From Candidatus Omnitrophota bacterium (lineage in GTDB: Bacteria; Omnitrophota; Gorgyraeia; Gygaellales; Profunditerraquicolaceae): a DNA stretch of 13,646 nt. Where the stretch lies: NCBI GenBank assembly GCA_020062065.1, contig JAGUWZ010000008.1:1-13646 (forward strand), in the 5' to 3' direction. Below, piece by piece: positions 1-6,213 of the stretch. Below the pieces are notes generated by a model. That model was not told the origin of the DNA and did no database searches. It was given only the letters and a program-made list of their open reading frames with translations. Position 1 is the first letter of the stretch, and the number at the start of each line of letters is the position of its first letter. The position numbers were made by a program, and so were the translations under genes.

Positions 1-13
1 CTCTCTCTCTCTC
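1..13. repeat. CT dinucleotide tract
   Basis: Six and a half copies of CT open the window. It is a simple-sequence tract at the very edge, so its full length and origin cannot be judged. Confidence 0.6.
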
Positions 14-48
14 AAAGAAACACCCTAACTAACAATTTTTTAAGATTT

Positions 49-81
49 GCCCCGTTAGAAATCGAAGATTTTCTAACGGCG
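49..81. repeat. palindromic element, copy 1 (hairpin)
   Basis: This 33-base unit folds as C50-A61 against T70-G81, with a single C51xC80 mismatch and an 8-base loop. It aligns without gaps to the next unit at 91-123. Its left arm is close to the GCCCCGTTAGAAAT arm of the palindrome inside pilM. It lies in the non-coding leader before the ParA-like gene and is not followed by a T run, so it is not itself a terminator. Confidence 0.7.
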
Positions 82-90
82 TTTAAACTT

Positions 91-123
91 GCCCTATTAG
101 ATAGAGAAGATTATCTAACGGGG
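91..123. repeat. palindromic element, copy 2 (hairpin)
   Basis: This is the second 33-base unit, 42 bases after copy 1. The stem is C92-A103 against T112-G123, with one wobble (T95-G120) and one mismatch (A96xC119). Compared with copy 1, pair A60-T71 has become T102-A113, a compensatory double change that supports a real stem rather than a chance palindrome. Confidence 0.7.
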
Positions 124-135
124 TTTTTTGTTTTT
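92..135 (+). terminator. Rho-independent terminator-like hairpin
   Basis: The copy 2 hairpin ends in GGGG at 120-123 and is followed directly by T6-G-T5 at 124-135, the usual form of an intrinsic terminator. It would end a transcript entering from the left, or act as an attenuator ahead of the pilus operon. Which of the two cannot be told, because the upstream gene lies outside the window and I see no convincing promoter between 135 and 165. Confidence 0.5.
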
Positions 136-153
136 GCCTGCCTCGGCAGGCAA
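134..153 (+). promoter_or_regulatory. perfect hairpin abutting the Shine-Dalgarno of the ParA-like gene
   Basis: TTGCCTGCC (134-142) and GGCAGGCAA (145-153) are perfect 9-base inverted arms with a 2-base loop. The right arm overlaps the first two bases of the Shine-Dalgarno AAGGAGG at 152-158. Folding in the mRNA would partly mask that site, so it may dampen or gate translation. It may equally be one more dispersed palindrome. Confidence 0.55.
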
Positions 154-164
154 GGAGGTAAAAG

Positions 165-662
165 ATGCTAAACGACCTGAAGAATTTTATCGCTAAATAT
201 AGACAAAAGAAATCCGAAGGCGCCATTATTCCAGGAAATAAAACAAATGCTATTTCTGGATTACAAACCAAATTTTTGCCTAAGAATCTCACCATCGCTA
301 TCTGCAATCAAAAAGGCGGTTGCGCCAAGACCACCACGGCAATAAATTTATCTGCCTGCCTTGCCCAAAAAGGCTATAAAGTTCTTCTAGTGGACTTGGA
401 TCCGCAGGCCCACGCCAGTTTAGGGCTGGGCGTAGATGTGGAAAATCTTGAAAAATCAGTTTATGATGTTTTGATAAATAACATCGGCTTGGAATCCATT
501 ATTCAGAGGGGCCCGGTTGATAATCTTGACATTGCTCCGGCAAATTCAATTCTTTCCGGAGCGCAATTAGAATTGGCGGATATGCTGGGAAGAGAGACTG
601 TTCTTAAAATTGCCCTGCGCAAACTAAGATTGATAAGGGGGTTACGATTTTATTTTCCTTGA
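165..662 (+). pseudogene. ParA/Soj-like ATPase, N-terminal part of a frameshifted gene
   Basis: ParA/MinD-family P-loop ATPase that in other systems positions DNA or polar complexes; here its place at the head of a pilus operon suggests positioning of the pilus machine (inference). The start is set by AAGGAGG at 152-158, six bases before the ATG. After an unusual 40-residue N-terminal extension comes the deviant Walker A motif KGGCAKTT, with K50 and K55, then LLVDLDPQAHASLGLG (Walker A' region). The reading frame leaves the family at residue 159 and stops at 662. The expected Walker B strand is found immediately downstream in the +1 frame. Removing one G from the run at 637-641 restores a 321-residue protein of normal ParA form. 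As written, the product lacks Walker B and the C-terminal half and should be inactive. Confidence 0.85.
637..641 (+). other. frameshift site: G5 run in the ParA-like gene
   Basis: The sequence reads ATA AGG GGG TTA CGA in the upstream frame. Deleting one G gives ATA AGG GGT TAC GAT, coding I-R-G-Y-D, which joins the two halves perfectly. The event is therefore a single extra base in a short homopolymer. Confidence 0.85.
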
Positions 663-1131
663 TTGTCCTCCCAGTCTTAATCTCATTACTATAAATGCCC
701 TGGTGGCGGCTAATTCTGTGCTTATACCCATACAGACACATTATTATTCCCTGGAGGGGATGAAAGAATTATTTTCCACCATTGATATCATAAGAGAGAG
801 ATTAAACTTTGAATTAGAAATTTTAGGAATATTAGCCACCCTATTTGACACCCGCACAAAAGTAGCGCATCAGATGTTAGAACAGATCAGAGACTATTTT
901 AAGGATATGGTCTTGGAAACTGTAATCCATAACAATGTGAAGCTCTGCGAGGCGCCGATCTATAAAAAACCGATTCATCTTTATGAACCGAAATCACAAG
1001 GAGCGCAGGATCGCTGGGCCTTAACCGAAGAAGTTATTGCATTAACTGGTTATGGCGACCGGTTTGCACAAACTGAAAACCAAATACCGCAAACCCAACA
1101 ATTAAATGCCACAAGAGAAGCAGCCGCTTAA
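643..1131 (+). pseudogene. ParA/Soj-like ATPase, C-terminal part after the frameshift
   Basis: This is the remainder of the preceding gene, in the +1 frame. It begins YDFIFLDCPPSLNLITINAL, a textbook ParA Walker B segment (LDCPPSL), and continues through conserved family segments such as ANSVLIPIQTHYYSLEG, the helix that follows, and TKVAHQMLEQIRDYF, to a normal C-terminus. The first possible start inside it is GTG at 703, with no visible Shine-Dalgarno, so independent translation is unlikely. The last 26 bases overlap the start of pilM. Sequence conservation right across the lesion shows that the frameshift is recent, is an assembly error, or is bypassed during translation. Confidence 0.8.
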
Positions 1132-2401
1132 ACCAGACATAGTTAGTTCCATATTCAGTCGCCAGGTCAAAAAACGACTCTCCAGCCTTTTTATCCCCAA
1201 AGGAGCCAAAGCCACCTTAGGCAAAACGGTGAGCGGAAAATCTGTAAGTGGCTTACCCATTATCAAAAAACGATTTCCTTTTGGTTTAGATATCGGCACA
1301 AATTCCATCAAGGTCATCCAGCTTGCCTGTGACCAGGCTGGCGAAATAAAGCTCATAAATCTGGCTATTGAAGAGTTACCTAAAGAAGCGCAAGCCCCGT
1401 TAGAAATACCGCTTTATCAACAGGGAAAACAAAAATTTCTAACGGGGCAAGGACATAATTTAGAAGCAAGGCAGCGAATATTACCGGAAATTTTAAAAAA
1501 GCTCGTCAATGAAAAAGGACTAAAAGGAGATTGTTTTGCCATAGCGCCTTATCCGTCTTTTAAGGTTGAGCTCATAAGATTGCCGCAGATGCCGGCGTCT
1601 GAAATAGACAAAGCCCTGCGTTGGGAGATAAGACAGACTGTTCAAGCAGACCTTAATGAGCTCTCTCTGGATTATATTGTTCTGGAAGGTCAAAAGGCAA
1701 AATTTTTAGGGTTACAGATTGGCGTTCTGGCAGTTTATGCCCCCAAGAAAGACATATTTGAACAGATGGCGCTTTTAGAATCAGCGGGCTTTAACCCTCA
1801 AGCCTTAGATATAGAACCATTAGCGGATTTAGCGGTATTGAATTATACCAAAAAAGCCGCTGCCGACGAAGTAATCCTCTTTTTAGATTTCGGCGCAGGT
1901 AAGACATCACTAAGCATAATTTGCGATAATGAACTCATATCTACAAGGCCGCTTAATGTAACGGGAAACTCTTTAACCAAAGCAATAAGTGAATATTGTA
2001 ATATTTCTTGGGAAGAGGCAGAACTGTTGAAAAAAACCTTTGGCCTGGTTGCTTCCAGCACAGAGCAGACTATCACCGGTTCCTCTGACAAGGCCATGCA
2101 GGCCAGAAATGTTATCCTTCCTCTATTAGAAAATATGGTTCAGGATATAGAGCACACATTTAAGTATTTTTCGTATCAAGTAACGCAATCGCAAATTACC
2201 CGCTTTGATAAAATAATTTTAAGCGGCGGCTCAAGCCTCCTTAAAGGCCTTACGCCTTTTTTGCGTAACCGCCTGAATGTAGATGTCCAGATAATAGATT
2301 CTCTGGTCAATTTTGGTTCTTTAGAACCATCCTTTAAAGGTGATGATTTAAGTTGCCGTCTTAATGTGGCATTGGGGCTGGCGTTAAGGGGGATAGAGTG
2401 A
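1106..2401 (+). CDS. pilM: PilM, actin-like type IV pilus assembly protein
   Basis: Cytoplasmic actin/FtsA-like ATP-binding protein that holds the N-terminal tail of PilN and links the cytoplasmic parts of the pilus machine to the PilN/PilO alignment complex. The three nucleotide-fold motifs are visible: FGLDIGTNSIKV (phosphate 1, D62-G64), LDFGAGKTSLSI (phosphate 2, D261-G263) and LSGGSSLLKGL (adenosine motif, from S373). At 431 residues it is long for PilM (commonly about 350). The excess is a basic N-terminal extension of about 55 residues and an insert at residues 97-115 encoded by a palindromic DNA element. The ATG at 1106 overlaps the ParA-like gene by 26 bases and has no clear Shine-Dalgarno; GTG at 1229, closer to the conserved core, is an alternative start. 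It ends in a 4-base GTGA overlap with pilN, so the two are translationally coupled. Confidence 0.92.
   Translation: MPQEKQPLKPDIVSSIFSRQVKKRLSSLFIPKGAKATLGKTVSGKSVSGLPIIKKRFPFGLDIGTNSIKVIQLACDQAGEIKLINLAIEELPKEAQAPLEIPLYQQGKQKFLTGQGHNLEARQRILPEILKKLVNEKGLKGDCFAIAPYPSFKVELIRLPQMPASEIDKALRWEIRQTVQADLNELSLDYIVLEGQKAKFLGLQIGVLAVYAPKKDIFEQMALLESAGFNPQALDIEPLADLAVLNYTKKAAADEVILFLDFGAGKTSLSIICDNELISTRPLNVTGNSLTKAISEYCNISWEEAELLKKTFGLVASSTEQTITGSSDKAMQARNVILPLLENMVQDIEHTFKYFSYQVTQSQITRFDKIILSGGSSLLKGLTPFLRNRLNVDVQIIDSLVNFGSLEPSFKGDDLSCRLNVALGLALRGIE
1394..1448. repeat. palindromic element inserted in frame in pilM
   Basis: The arms GCCCCGTTAGAAAT (1394-1407) and ATTTCTAACGGGGC (1435-1448) are a perfect 14-base inverted repeat with a 27-base loop. 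They encode residues 97-115 of PilM (APLEIPLYQQGKQKFLTGQ) without a stop. The arm matches the hairpins at 49-81 and 91-123, so the same element family appears both in a leader and inside a gene. Confidence 0.85.
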
Positions 2402-2997
2402 GACGCATAAATTTAATACCGCCAGAAGCAGAAAAGATTACGCCTAAGAAGTGGCTAAAAGGCTATATCTTTAAGTCCCGCACCAGGCGTTTAGTCTCGT
2501 TAGCAGCCATAGTTTTTATTTTTATAAATCTCTGGCAGGTAACTTTTCTTTTGCGTTACAAATTCGCTGTTCGCCAAGGCAAGAAAAGTATAACTAAATT
2601 ACAGCAAAAACTTGCACAATCTCAAGATGTTTATGCCAAGATAAAAAATCAAAAGCAAGAGATAGAGAAGGAAACCAGGCGCATAGAAGAAAAATTTAAA
2701 ATCCTCCAGCAGGCGCAGGCAGAAACAATCGCCTGGGCAAAGGTCTTGGCGCATTTAAGCGAATTGGTGCCGCAGGATTTATGGATTGGCAAGGTAACCT
2801 TAAATAAGGACCTCGTAACTTTAGCAGGAACAACCTTTGATAACGCCATTGTCAGCCGTTTTATGGCCAGGCTTGACGAATCAAATTATTTTAAAGAGAC
2901 CAGTTTCAACTATACCCAGAAGGCAAAACTCACGGATAAACCAGTGATAAATTTTGAGGTTACTACTCATATTGTTTTAGAAAAGGCAATAAGGTAA
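2398..2997 (+). CDS. pilN: PilN, inner-membrane alignment protein
   Basis: Bitopic inner-membrane protein of the PilM-PilN-PilO complex. The N-terminus MRRINLIPPEAEK carries the INLIP motif that binds the PilM groove. A single membrane helix spans about residues 32-52, followed by a coiled coil (about 58-105, rich in K, E and Q) and a periplasmic ferredoxin-like domain (about 115-199). The length of 199 residues is normal for the family. The start is a GTG at 2398, chosen because the INLIP motif requires it and because it overlaps the pilM stop by four bases. This overlap and the gene order M-N-O are the usual arrangement. The short sequence after its stop is occupied by an 8-bp repeat array. 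Confidence 0.92.
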   Translation: MRRINLIPPEAEKITPKKWLKGYIFKSRTRRLVSLAAIVFIFINLWQVTFLLRYKFAVRQGKKSITKLQQKLAQSQDVYAKIKNQKQEIEKETRRIEEKFKILQQAQAETIAWAKVLAHLSELVPQDLWIGKVTLNKDLVTLAGTTFDNAIVSRFMARLDESNYFKETSFNYTQKAKLTDKPVINFEVTTHIVLEKAIR

Positions 2998-3002
2998 GAG
3001 TC

Positions 3003-3034
3003 CGTTAACCCGTTAACCCGTTAATTCGTTTGAG
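3003..3034. repeat. 8-bp tandem array between pilN and pilO
   Basis: Four consecutive octamers, CGTTAACC, CGTTAACC, CGTTAATT and CGTTTGAG, start five bases after the pilN stop. The same CGTTAACC unit recurs at the end of the kinase gene (11857) and, as CGTTAATT/CGTTAACT, at the end of the response regulator (12303). The pilO Shine-Dalgarno AAAGGA (3038-3043) follows just after the array. Confidence 0.85.
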
Positions 3035-3048
3035 TTTAAAGGACTGCA

Positions 3049-3951
3049 ATGGAAATTAAAGCGAAAATTAAAGAGCTTATAGAGAAGACAGCCAGGCAGT
3101 TCAACCAGCTTCAGAAGCGGCAGAGAATGCTCGTGCTCTTTCTGGCTACAGCTATTTTATTCAGTTTTTATTACAACGCCATTTATAAACCACAATCTAG
3201 CCACCTGGCAAAAGTAAAAACAGAATTGACCAATATAAATAATCGCCTGGTAAAATTAAAAAGCCAGCTCCCCGATATACAAAAAGAAAAAGAAGCCCTG
3301 GATGTTGCCAAAAGAAATCTTGATTCTTTGAAGGCGCAACTGTCTTCTTTTGAATTACAATTACCTACCACAGGCCGTATACCACAACTTTTAGGAGAAC
3401 TGGTGCGTCAGGCGCAAGGATTACCAATTGACTTTGTCTCTATCCGGCCTAAGACAAGTAAAGAAAAGAAGGAATATGCTGAATTAATTATTGAGATGAA
3501 AATTAATTCTACTTACTCAGACTTTGCCAATTATCTTAACCGCTTAGAGTCTCTCTCGCAATTCTTGAGGGCAACTGATATTGCGATGGAAGAGAGGAAA
3601 GACGGCTTCCCCGGGCAATCAGATGTTACGTTTACTCTGGCCACGCTTCTGGGTGAGGCAGGAGAGACCAAGCCAGAAGAGCTTAAAGAGCCGCAATTTG
3701 CCGCGCCACTGGCCATAGAGCGTAACCCTTTTCTCTCAAAGTTTCGGCCAGCTCAAGAAGGAGCAAAGAAAGAGGAATTTCAATTATCAGGTATTATAGC
3801 AAGCGGCAAAACCCCTACTGCAATCATAAATAATGAGGTGTACAGAGTGGGGGATATTATCGGCAATAAAAAAGTAAAACAGATTTTACCTAATATGGTC
3901 ATACTTACTGATGGAAGAGAAAGCACGGTTTTGACGCTGGAGAGAGAATAA
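3049..3951 (+). CDS. pilO: PilO with fused C-terminal PilP/GspC-like domain
   Basis: Second bitopic alignment-complex protein. It has a basic cytoplasmic tail, one membrane helix at about residues 27-46 and a coiled coil (about 50-105) rich in L, K and Q. The PilO ferredoxin-like domain (about 110-200) includes the typical stretch YSDFANYLNRLESLSQFLRATDI. After a linker comes RNPFLSKF (from R225), then a compact beta-rich segment to residue 300 (FQLSGIIASGKTPTAIINNEVYRVGD, then a strand ending STVLTLERE). This resembles the PilP/GspC homology-region fold that contacts the secretin. Standard PilO is about 200 residues and PilP is normally a separate lipoprotein gene, which is absent here. The fusion therefore probably replaces it and ties the alignment complex directly to the secretin. 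The start is supported by AAAGGA six bases upstream. Confidence 0.85.
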   Translation: MEIKAKIKELIEKTARQFNQLQKRQRMLVLFLATAILFSFYYNAIYKPQSSHLAKVKTELTNINNRLVKLKSQLPDIQKEKEALDVAKRNLDSLKAQLSSFELQLPTTGRIPQLLGELVRQAQGLPIDFVSIRPKTSKEKKEYAELIIEMKINSTYSDFANYLNRLESLSQFLRATDIAMEERKDGFPGQSDVTFTLATLLGEAGETKPEELKEPQFAAPLAIERNPFLSKFRPAQEGAKKEEFQLSGIIASGKTPTAIINNEVYRVGDIIGNKKVKQILPNMVILTDGRESTVLTLERE

Positions 3952-3996
3952 GAGTTTATAGAGTTTATTGGGTTGATAGAGTTCATTGAGTTGATA
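3952..3996. repeat. imperfect 8-10-bp repeats between pilO and the secretin gene
   Basis: GAGTTTATA, GAGTTTATTG, GGTTGATA, GAGTTCATT and GAGTTGATA follow one another directly after the pilO stop and fill nearly the whole 56-base gap. They run into the secretin Shine-Dalgarno AAGGAGAG at 3996-4003. The unit differs from the CGTT/ACGAA octamers elsewhere. Confidence 0.7.
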
Positions 3997-4007
3997 AGGA
4001 GAGAAAA

Positions 4008-5879
4008 ATGAAGACCAAAAATATTTTTCGGTTCGTTTTAATTTTTAATTTTATATTTTTATTTTTTAATTCTTTAGGATACAGCGATGATAGCCAGGGC
4101 TACGCCCAGGCAGAATCACCGCCTGCTGTTTTATCAGAAGTTCCGCAGGCTTCTAAAACTACAGTTGTAGGCCAAACCACCAACGAACCAACGAACCAAC
4201 GAACCAACGAACCAACAGAATTAGTTACCCTTGACTACAAAGACGCTGAGCTTTCCAGCGTTCTGCGGGCGCTATCTTATTCTTATAACTTAAATCTGGT
4301 GGCCACAAAAGACATTAAAGGAAAAGTTACGGTTGCACTCAGAGATGTAACTGTTGATGAGGCATTGAATGCAGTTTTAAAGGTCAATGGCTATACCTTT
4401 ACTCGTAAAGGCAATCTCATTTATATTACTCCTGGCCCGGGATTAGAAGGTATTGATGTGGTTACGGTTACCATTCCGCTTAAATATCTCACTGCCTCTG
4501 AAGCAAGTGGATTGCTGCAAAAAGCCATCTCATCCAAAGGCGATATCCGCATCAATGAGGCAACCAATAGTCTGGTGCTCACAGATTTTCCTTCCAGTAT
4601 TGAAAAAGTGAAACTAGTGCTTAAAGATATAGATATTCCTCCCATCCAGGTTTTAATTGAAGCAAAATTAGTGGATATTACCGAAAAAGACTATCAAAAC
4701 TTCGGGGTTACTTACACTGTGGATTATAAACCTGCCGGCGATATAAAGGGTCTATTTGACCGCAAGACCAGATATCAAGAGGAATTAGCAGGAAGCCAGA
4801 CGATGGCTGGTCCTTCCTCAACTTTATCCGGAGGTCAACTTAAGATAACCACTCTTACTTTTAAGGGCCTGTCCGGGACAGTTACTTTAGATGCCCTTAT
4901 CCAGGACCAGAAGGCGCATCTTTTAGCCTCACCATCTATTGCTACCTTAAACGGTAAAGAAGCCCGCATCATTATTGGAGAAAGATACCCCTATAAAGAA
5001 AAAACTCAGACTACAACCGGCACCACTGAGACGACAAAATTTGTGGATATCGGCACAACCCTGCGCGTAACTCCCCAGGTTTCGCCTGATGGCTGGATTA
5101 CGATGTCTGTTCACCCAGAGGTTTCCTCGCTGACTTCATCGCTTGATGCTGGCCCGCGCATTGCTACAAGAGAAGCAGACGCTACCATCAGAGTCAGAGA
5201 TGGAGAGACGATTATTATCGGAGGTCTGATAAAGAGGCAGGATGACCGGGTAAAAGGTAGAGTTCCGATAATCGGCCATATTCCTATCTTGGGCTGGCTA
5301 TTTACCAAGGCAAGCTCAGATTTGACCTCTACTGAGTTGGTAGTTTTCATTACTCCACGTATCATCCGCACACCTGAAGAGATGAAGGTAATTGAAGCTA
5401 CCAGACAAAGAGAGGTAGCGGTCAATATAGAACTGACCGGCGAACGGGTAGTAGTAAATCAACTCTGGGAAGAGGCGCGCGATTTGGAAAAGGATGAAGG
5501 CCTGATATCGCGCAGAAAAGATAAAGAGACGAGAATGTCCGAGGCCTTAGACCGTTATAAACAGCTCGCTCAACAATTTCCCGGAAACGAAAAGGCAGAC
5601 GGCGCTCTTTTTCGGGCCGGGCTTATTGCCTATGATTATTTTGCGGATTTGGATTTAGCAAAAAAAGTCTTTTCGCAGTTGATTGAGCGCTATCCCGACT
5701 CTCCCTATGTAGGTAAGTCAAGGCGGATGGTTGAGCATATCAATAAGAAACTCGCTGACTTAGAAAAAAGGAAAGCGCTTCAACTTATCCCTGAACAGAA
5801 AAAACCTGCTGTTCGGCGTCTGCGGTCAGAAGACAGGGAAATAACTGGAAACAAAGGCATTATACAGGGAGGGCAATGA
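4008..5879 (+). CDS. outer-membrane secretin (PilQ/GspD-like) with C-terminal TPR-like extension
   Basis: Subunit of the outer-membrane ring through which the pilus or pseudopilus substrate passes. A signal peptide covers about residues 1-25 with no lipobox. A linker carries the octapeptide repeat TNEPTNQR encoded by an 8-bp array. An STN/N0-type domain (about 72-140) and an N1-type domain (about 147-215) follow. The secretin core (about 290-456) shows LLASPSIATLNGKEARI, VDIGTTLRVTPQVSPDGWI, VRDGETIIIGGLIK, VPIIGHIPILGWLF and the closing LVVFITPRII. Beyond the core about 165 residues remain, including a TPR/YbgF-like piece (about 510-590, with YKQLAQQFPGNEKADGALFRAG and AKKVFSQLIERYPDSPYVGKS). 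This is not part of usual secretins, and may bind peptidoglycan-linked or pilotin-like partners. Its start follows AAGGAGAG, and its stop overlaps the next gene by four bases. Confidence 0.9.
   Translation: MKTKNIFRFVLIFNFIFLFFNSLGYSDDSQGYAQAESPPAVLSEVPQASKTTVVGQTTNEPTNQRTNEPTELVTLDYKDAELSSVLRALSYSYNLNLVATKDIKGKVTVALRDVTVDEALNAVLKVNGYTFTRKGNLIYITPGPGLEGIDVVTVTIPLKYLTASEASGLLQKAISSKGDIRINEATNSLVLTDFPSSIEKVKLVLKDIDIPPIQVLIEAKLVDITEKDYQNFGVTYTVDYKPAGDIKGLFDRKTRYQEELAGSQTMAGPSSTLSGGQLKITTLTFKGLSGTVTLDALIQDQKAHLLASPSIATLNGKEARIIIGERYPYKEKTQTTTGTTETTKFVDIGTTLRVTPQVSPDGWITMSVHPEVSSLTSSLDAGPRIATREADATIRVRDGETIIIGGLIKRQDDRVKGRVPIIGHIPILGWLFTKASSDLTSTELVVFITPRIIRTPEEMKVIEATRQREVAVNIELTGERVVVNQLWEEARDLEKDEGLISRRKDKETRMSEALDRYKQLAQQFPGNEKADGALFRAGLIAYDYFADLDLAKKVFSQLIERYPDSPYVGKSRRMVEHINKKLADLEKRKALQLIPEQKKPAVRRLRSEDREITGNKGIIQGGQ
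4179..4217 (+). repeat. 8-bp tandem array inside the secretin gene
   Basis: ACCAACGA is repeated four times perfectly and then partly (ACCAACA). It encodes TNEPTNQRTNEPTE in the linker between the signal peptide and the STN domain. Because the unit is 8 bases, all three forward frames read the same octapeptide cycle, so no frame through the array contains a stop. Confidence 0.95.
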
Positions 5880-6211
5880 TGCAAAGAAAATTATTTATAC
5901 TATTTCTAATAATCTATGGATTGTGGACTGTTGACTGTGGACTTGTCTATGCTGGCGACCCTATAGAAAAACTCGGCCGGGGCATAACTAATACTGCCAC
6001 TGGCTGGATTGAGATTCCCAAGGAAATAGGAAGGAATGTGGAGAAATCCGGCGATATGGCAGGTTTAATCGTAGGGCCTTTTAAGGGCATAGCCAAAGCC
6101 ATTGGCAGGACTGTGGCAGGTGTTTATGAGGTGGTAACTTTTCTTATTCCTTTACCCCGGCGCTATGAACCGATCATTGAGCCAGCATATGTATTTGAAA
6201 CAAAAAATTAA
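5876..6211 (+). CDS. small exported protein, TIGR04073 (exosortase system-associated) type
   Basis: A 111-residue secreted protein. A signal peptide (hydrophobic from L6 to about Y14) ends near VYA, with likely cleavage after A26. The mature part KLGRGITNTATGWIEIPKEI, then GLIVGPFKGIAKAIGRTVAGVYEVVTF, then PLPRRYEPIIEPAYVF matches my memory of family TIGR04073, described as exosortase system-associated but of unknown biochemical role. I make this call from motif recall and have run no search. Its position between the secretin and PilC, coupled by a 4-base overlap, suggests a periplasmic or outer-membrane accessory of the pilus machine. The Shine-Dalgarno AGGGAGG (5866-5872) suits the second ATG at 5879 (six bases) better than 5876 (three bases). 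Confidence 0.75.
   Translation: MMQRKLFILFLIIYGLWTVDCGLVYAGDPIEKLGRGITNTATGWIEIPKEIGRNVEKSGDMAGLIVGPFKGIAKAIGRTVAGVYEVVTFLIPLPRRYEPIIEPAYVFETKN
5923..5943 (+). repeat. GTGGACT/GTTGACT heptamer repeats in a signal-peptide coding region
   Basis: GTGGACT, GTTGACT and GTGGACT follow in direct tandem and encode the end of the signal peptide (LWTVDCGL). They place an acidic residue (D20) and a cysteine (C21) in what is normally an uncharged stretch. Confidence 0.6.
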
Positions 6212-6213
6212 AT

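Noticed and set aside
1..164. Riboswitch or tRNA in the leader
   Set aside because: The three hairpins are simple palindromes. No cloverleaf, no conserved ligand-binding core and no known riboswitch motif can be seen.
637..641. Programmed frameshift as the main explanation for the split ParA-like gene
   Set aside because: No strong slippery site for a +1 shift, no stop codon at the shift point and no clear stimulatory structure are visible. A homopolymer error or recent mutation is simpler; the idea is kept only as an alternative.
3003..3034. CRISPR-like array
   Set aside because: The units are 8 bases and directly adjacent, with no unique spacers and no cas genes. The same holds for all other arrays in the window.
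5111..5425. Long open stretch on the minus strand opposite the secretin core
   Set aside because: It lies wholly inside a strongly conserved secretin domain, has no Shine-Dalgarno and no recognisable motif. It is a shadow of coding constraint, as are the other minus-strand stretches in the window (for example 9368-9742, 10760-11062 and 11132-11467).
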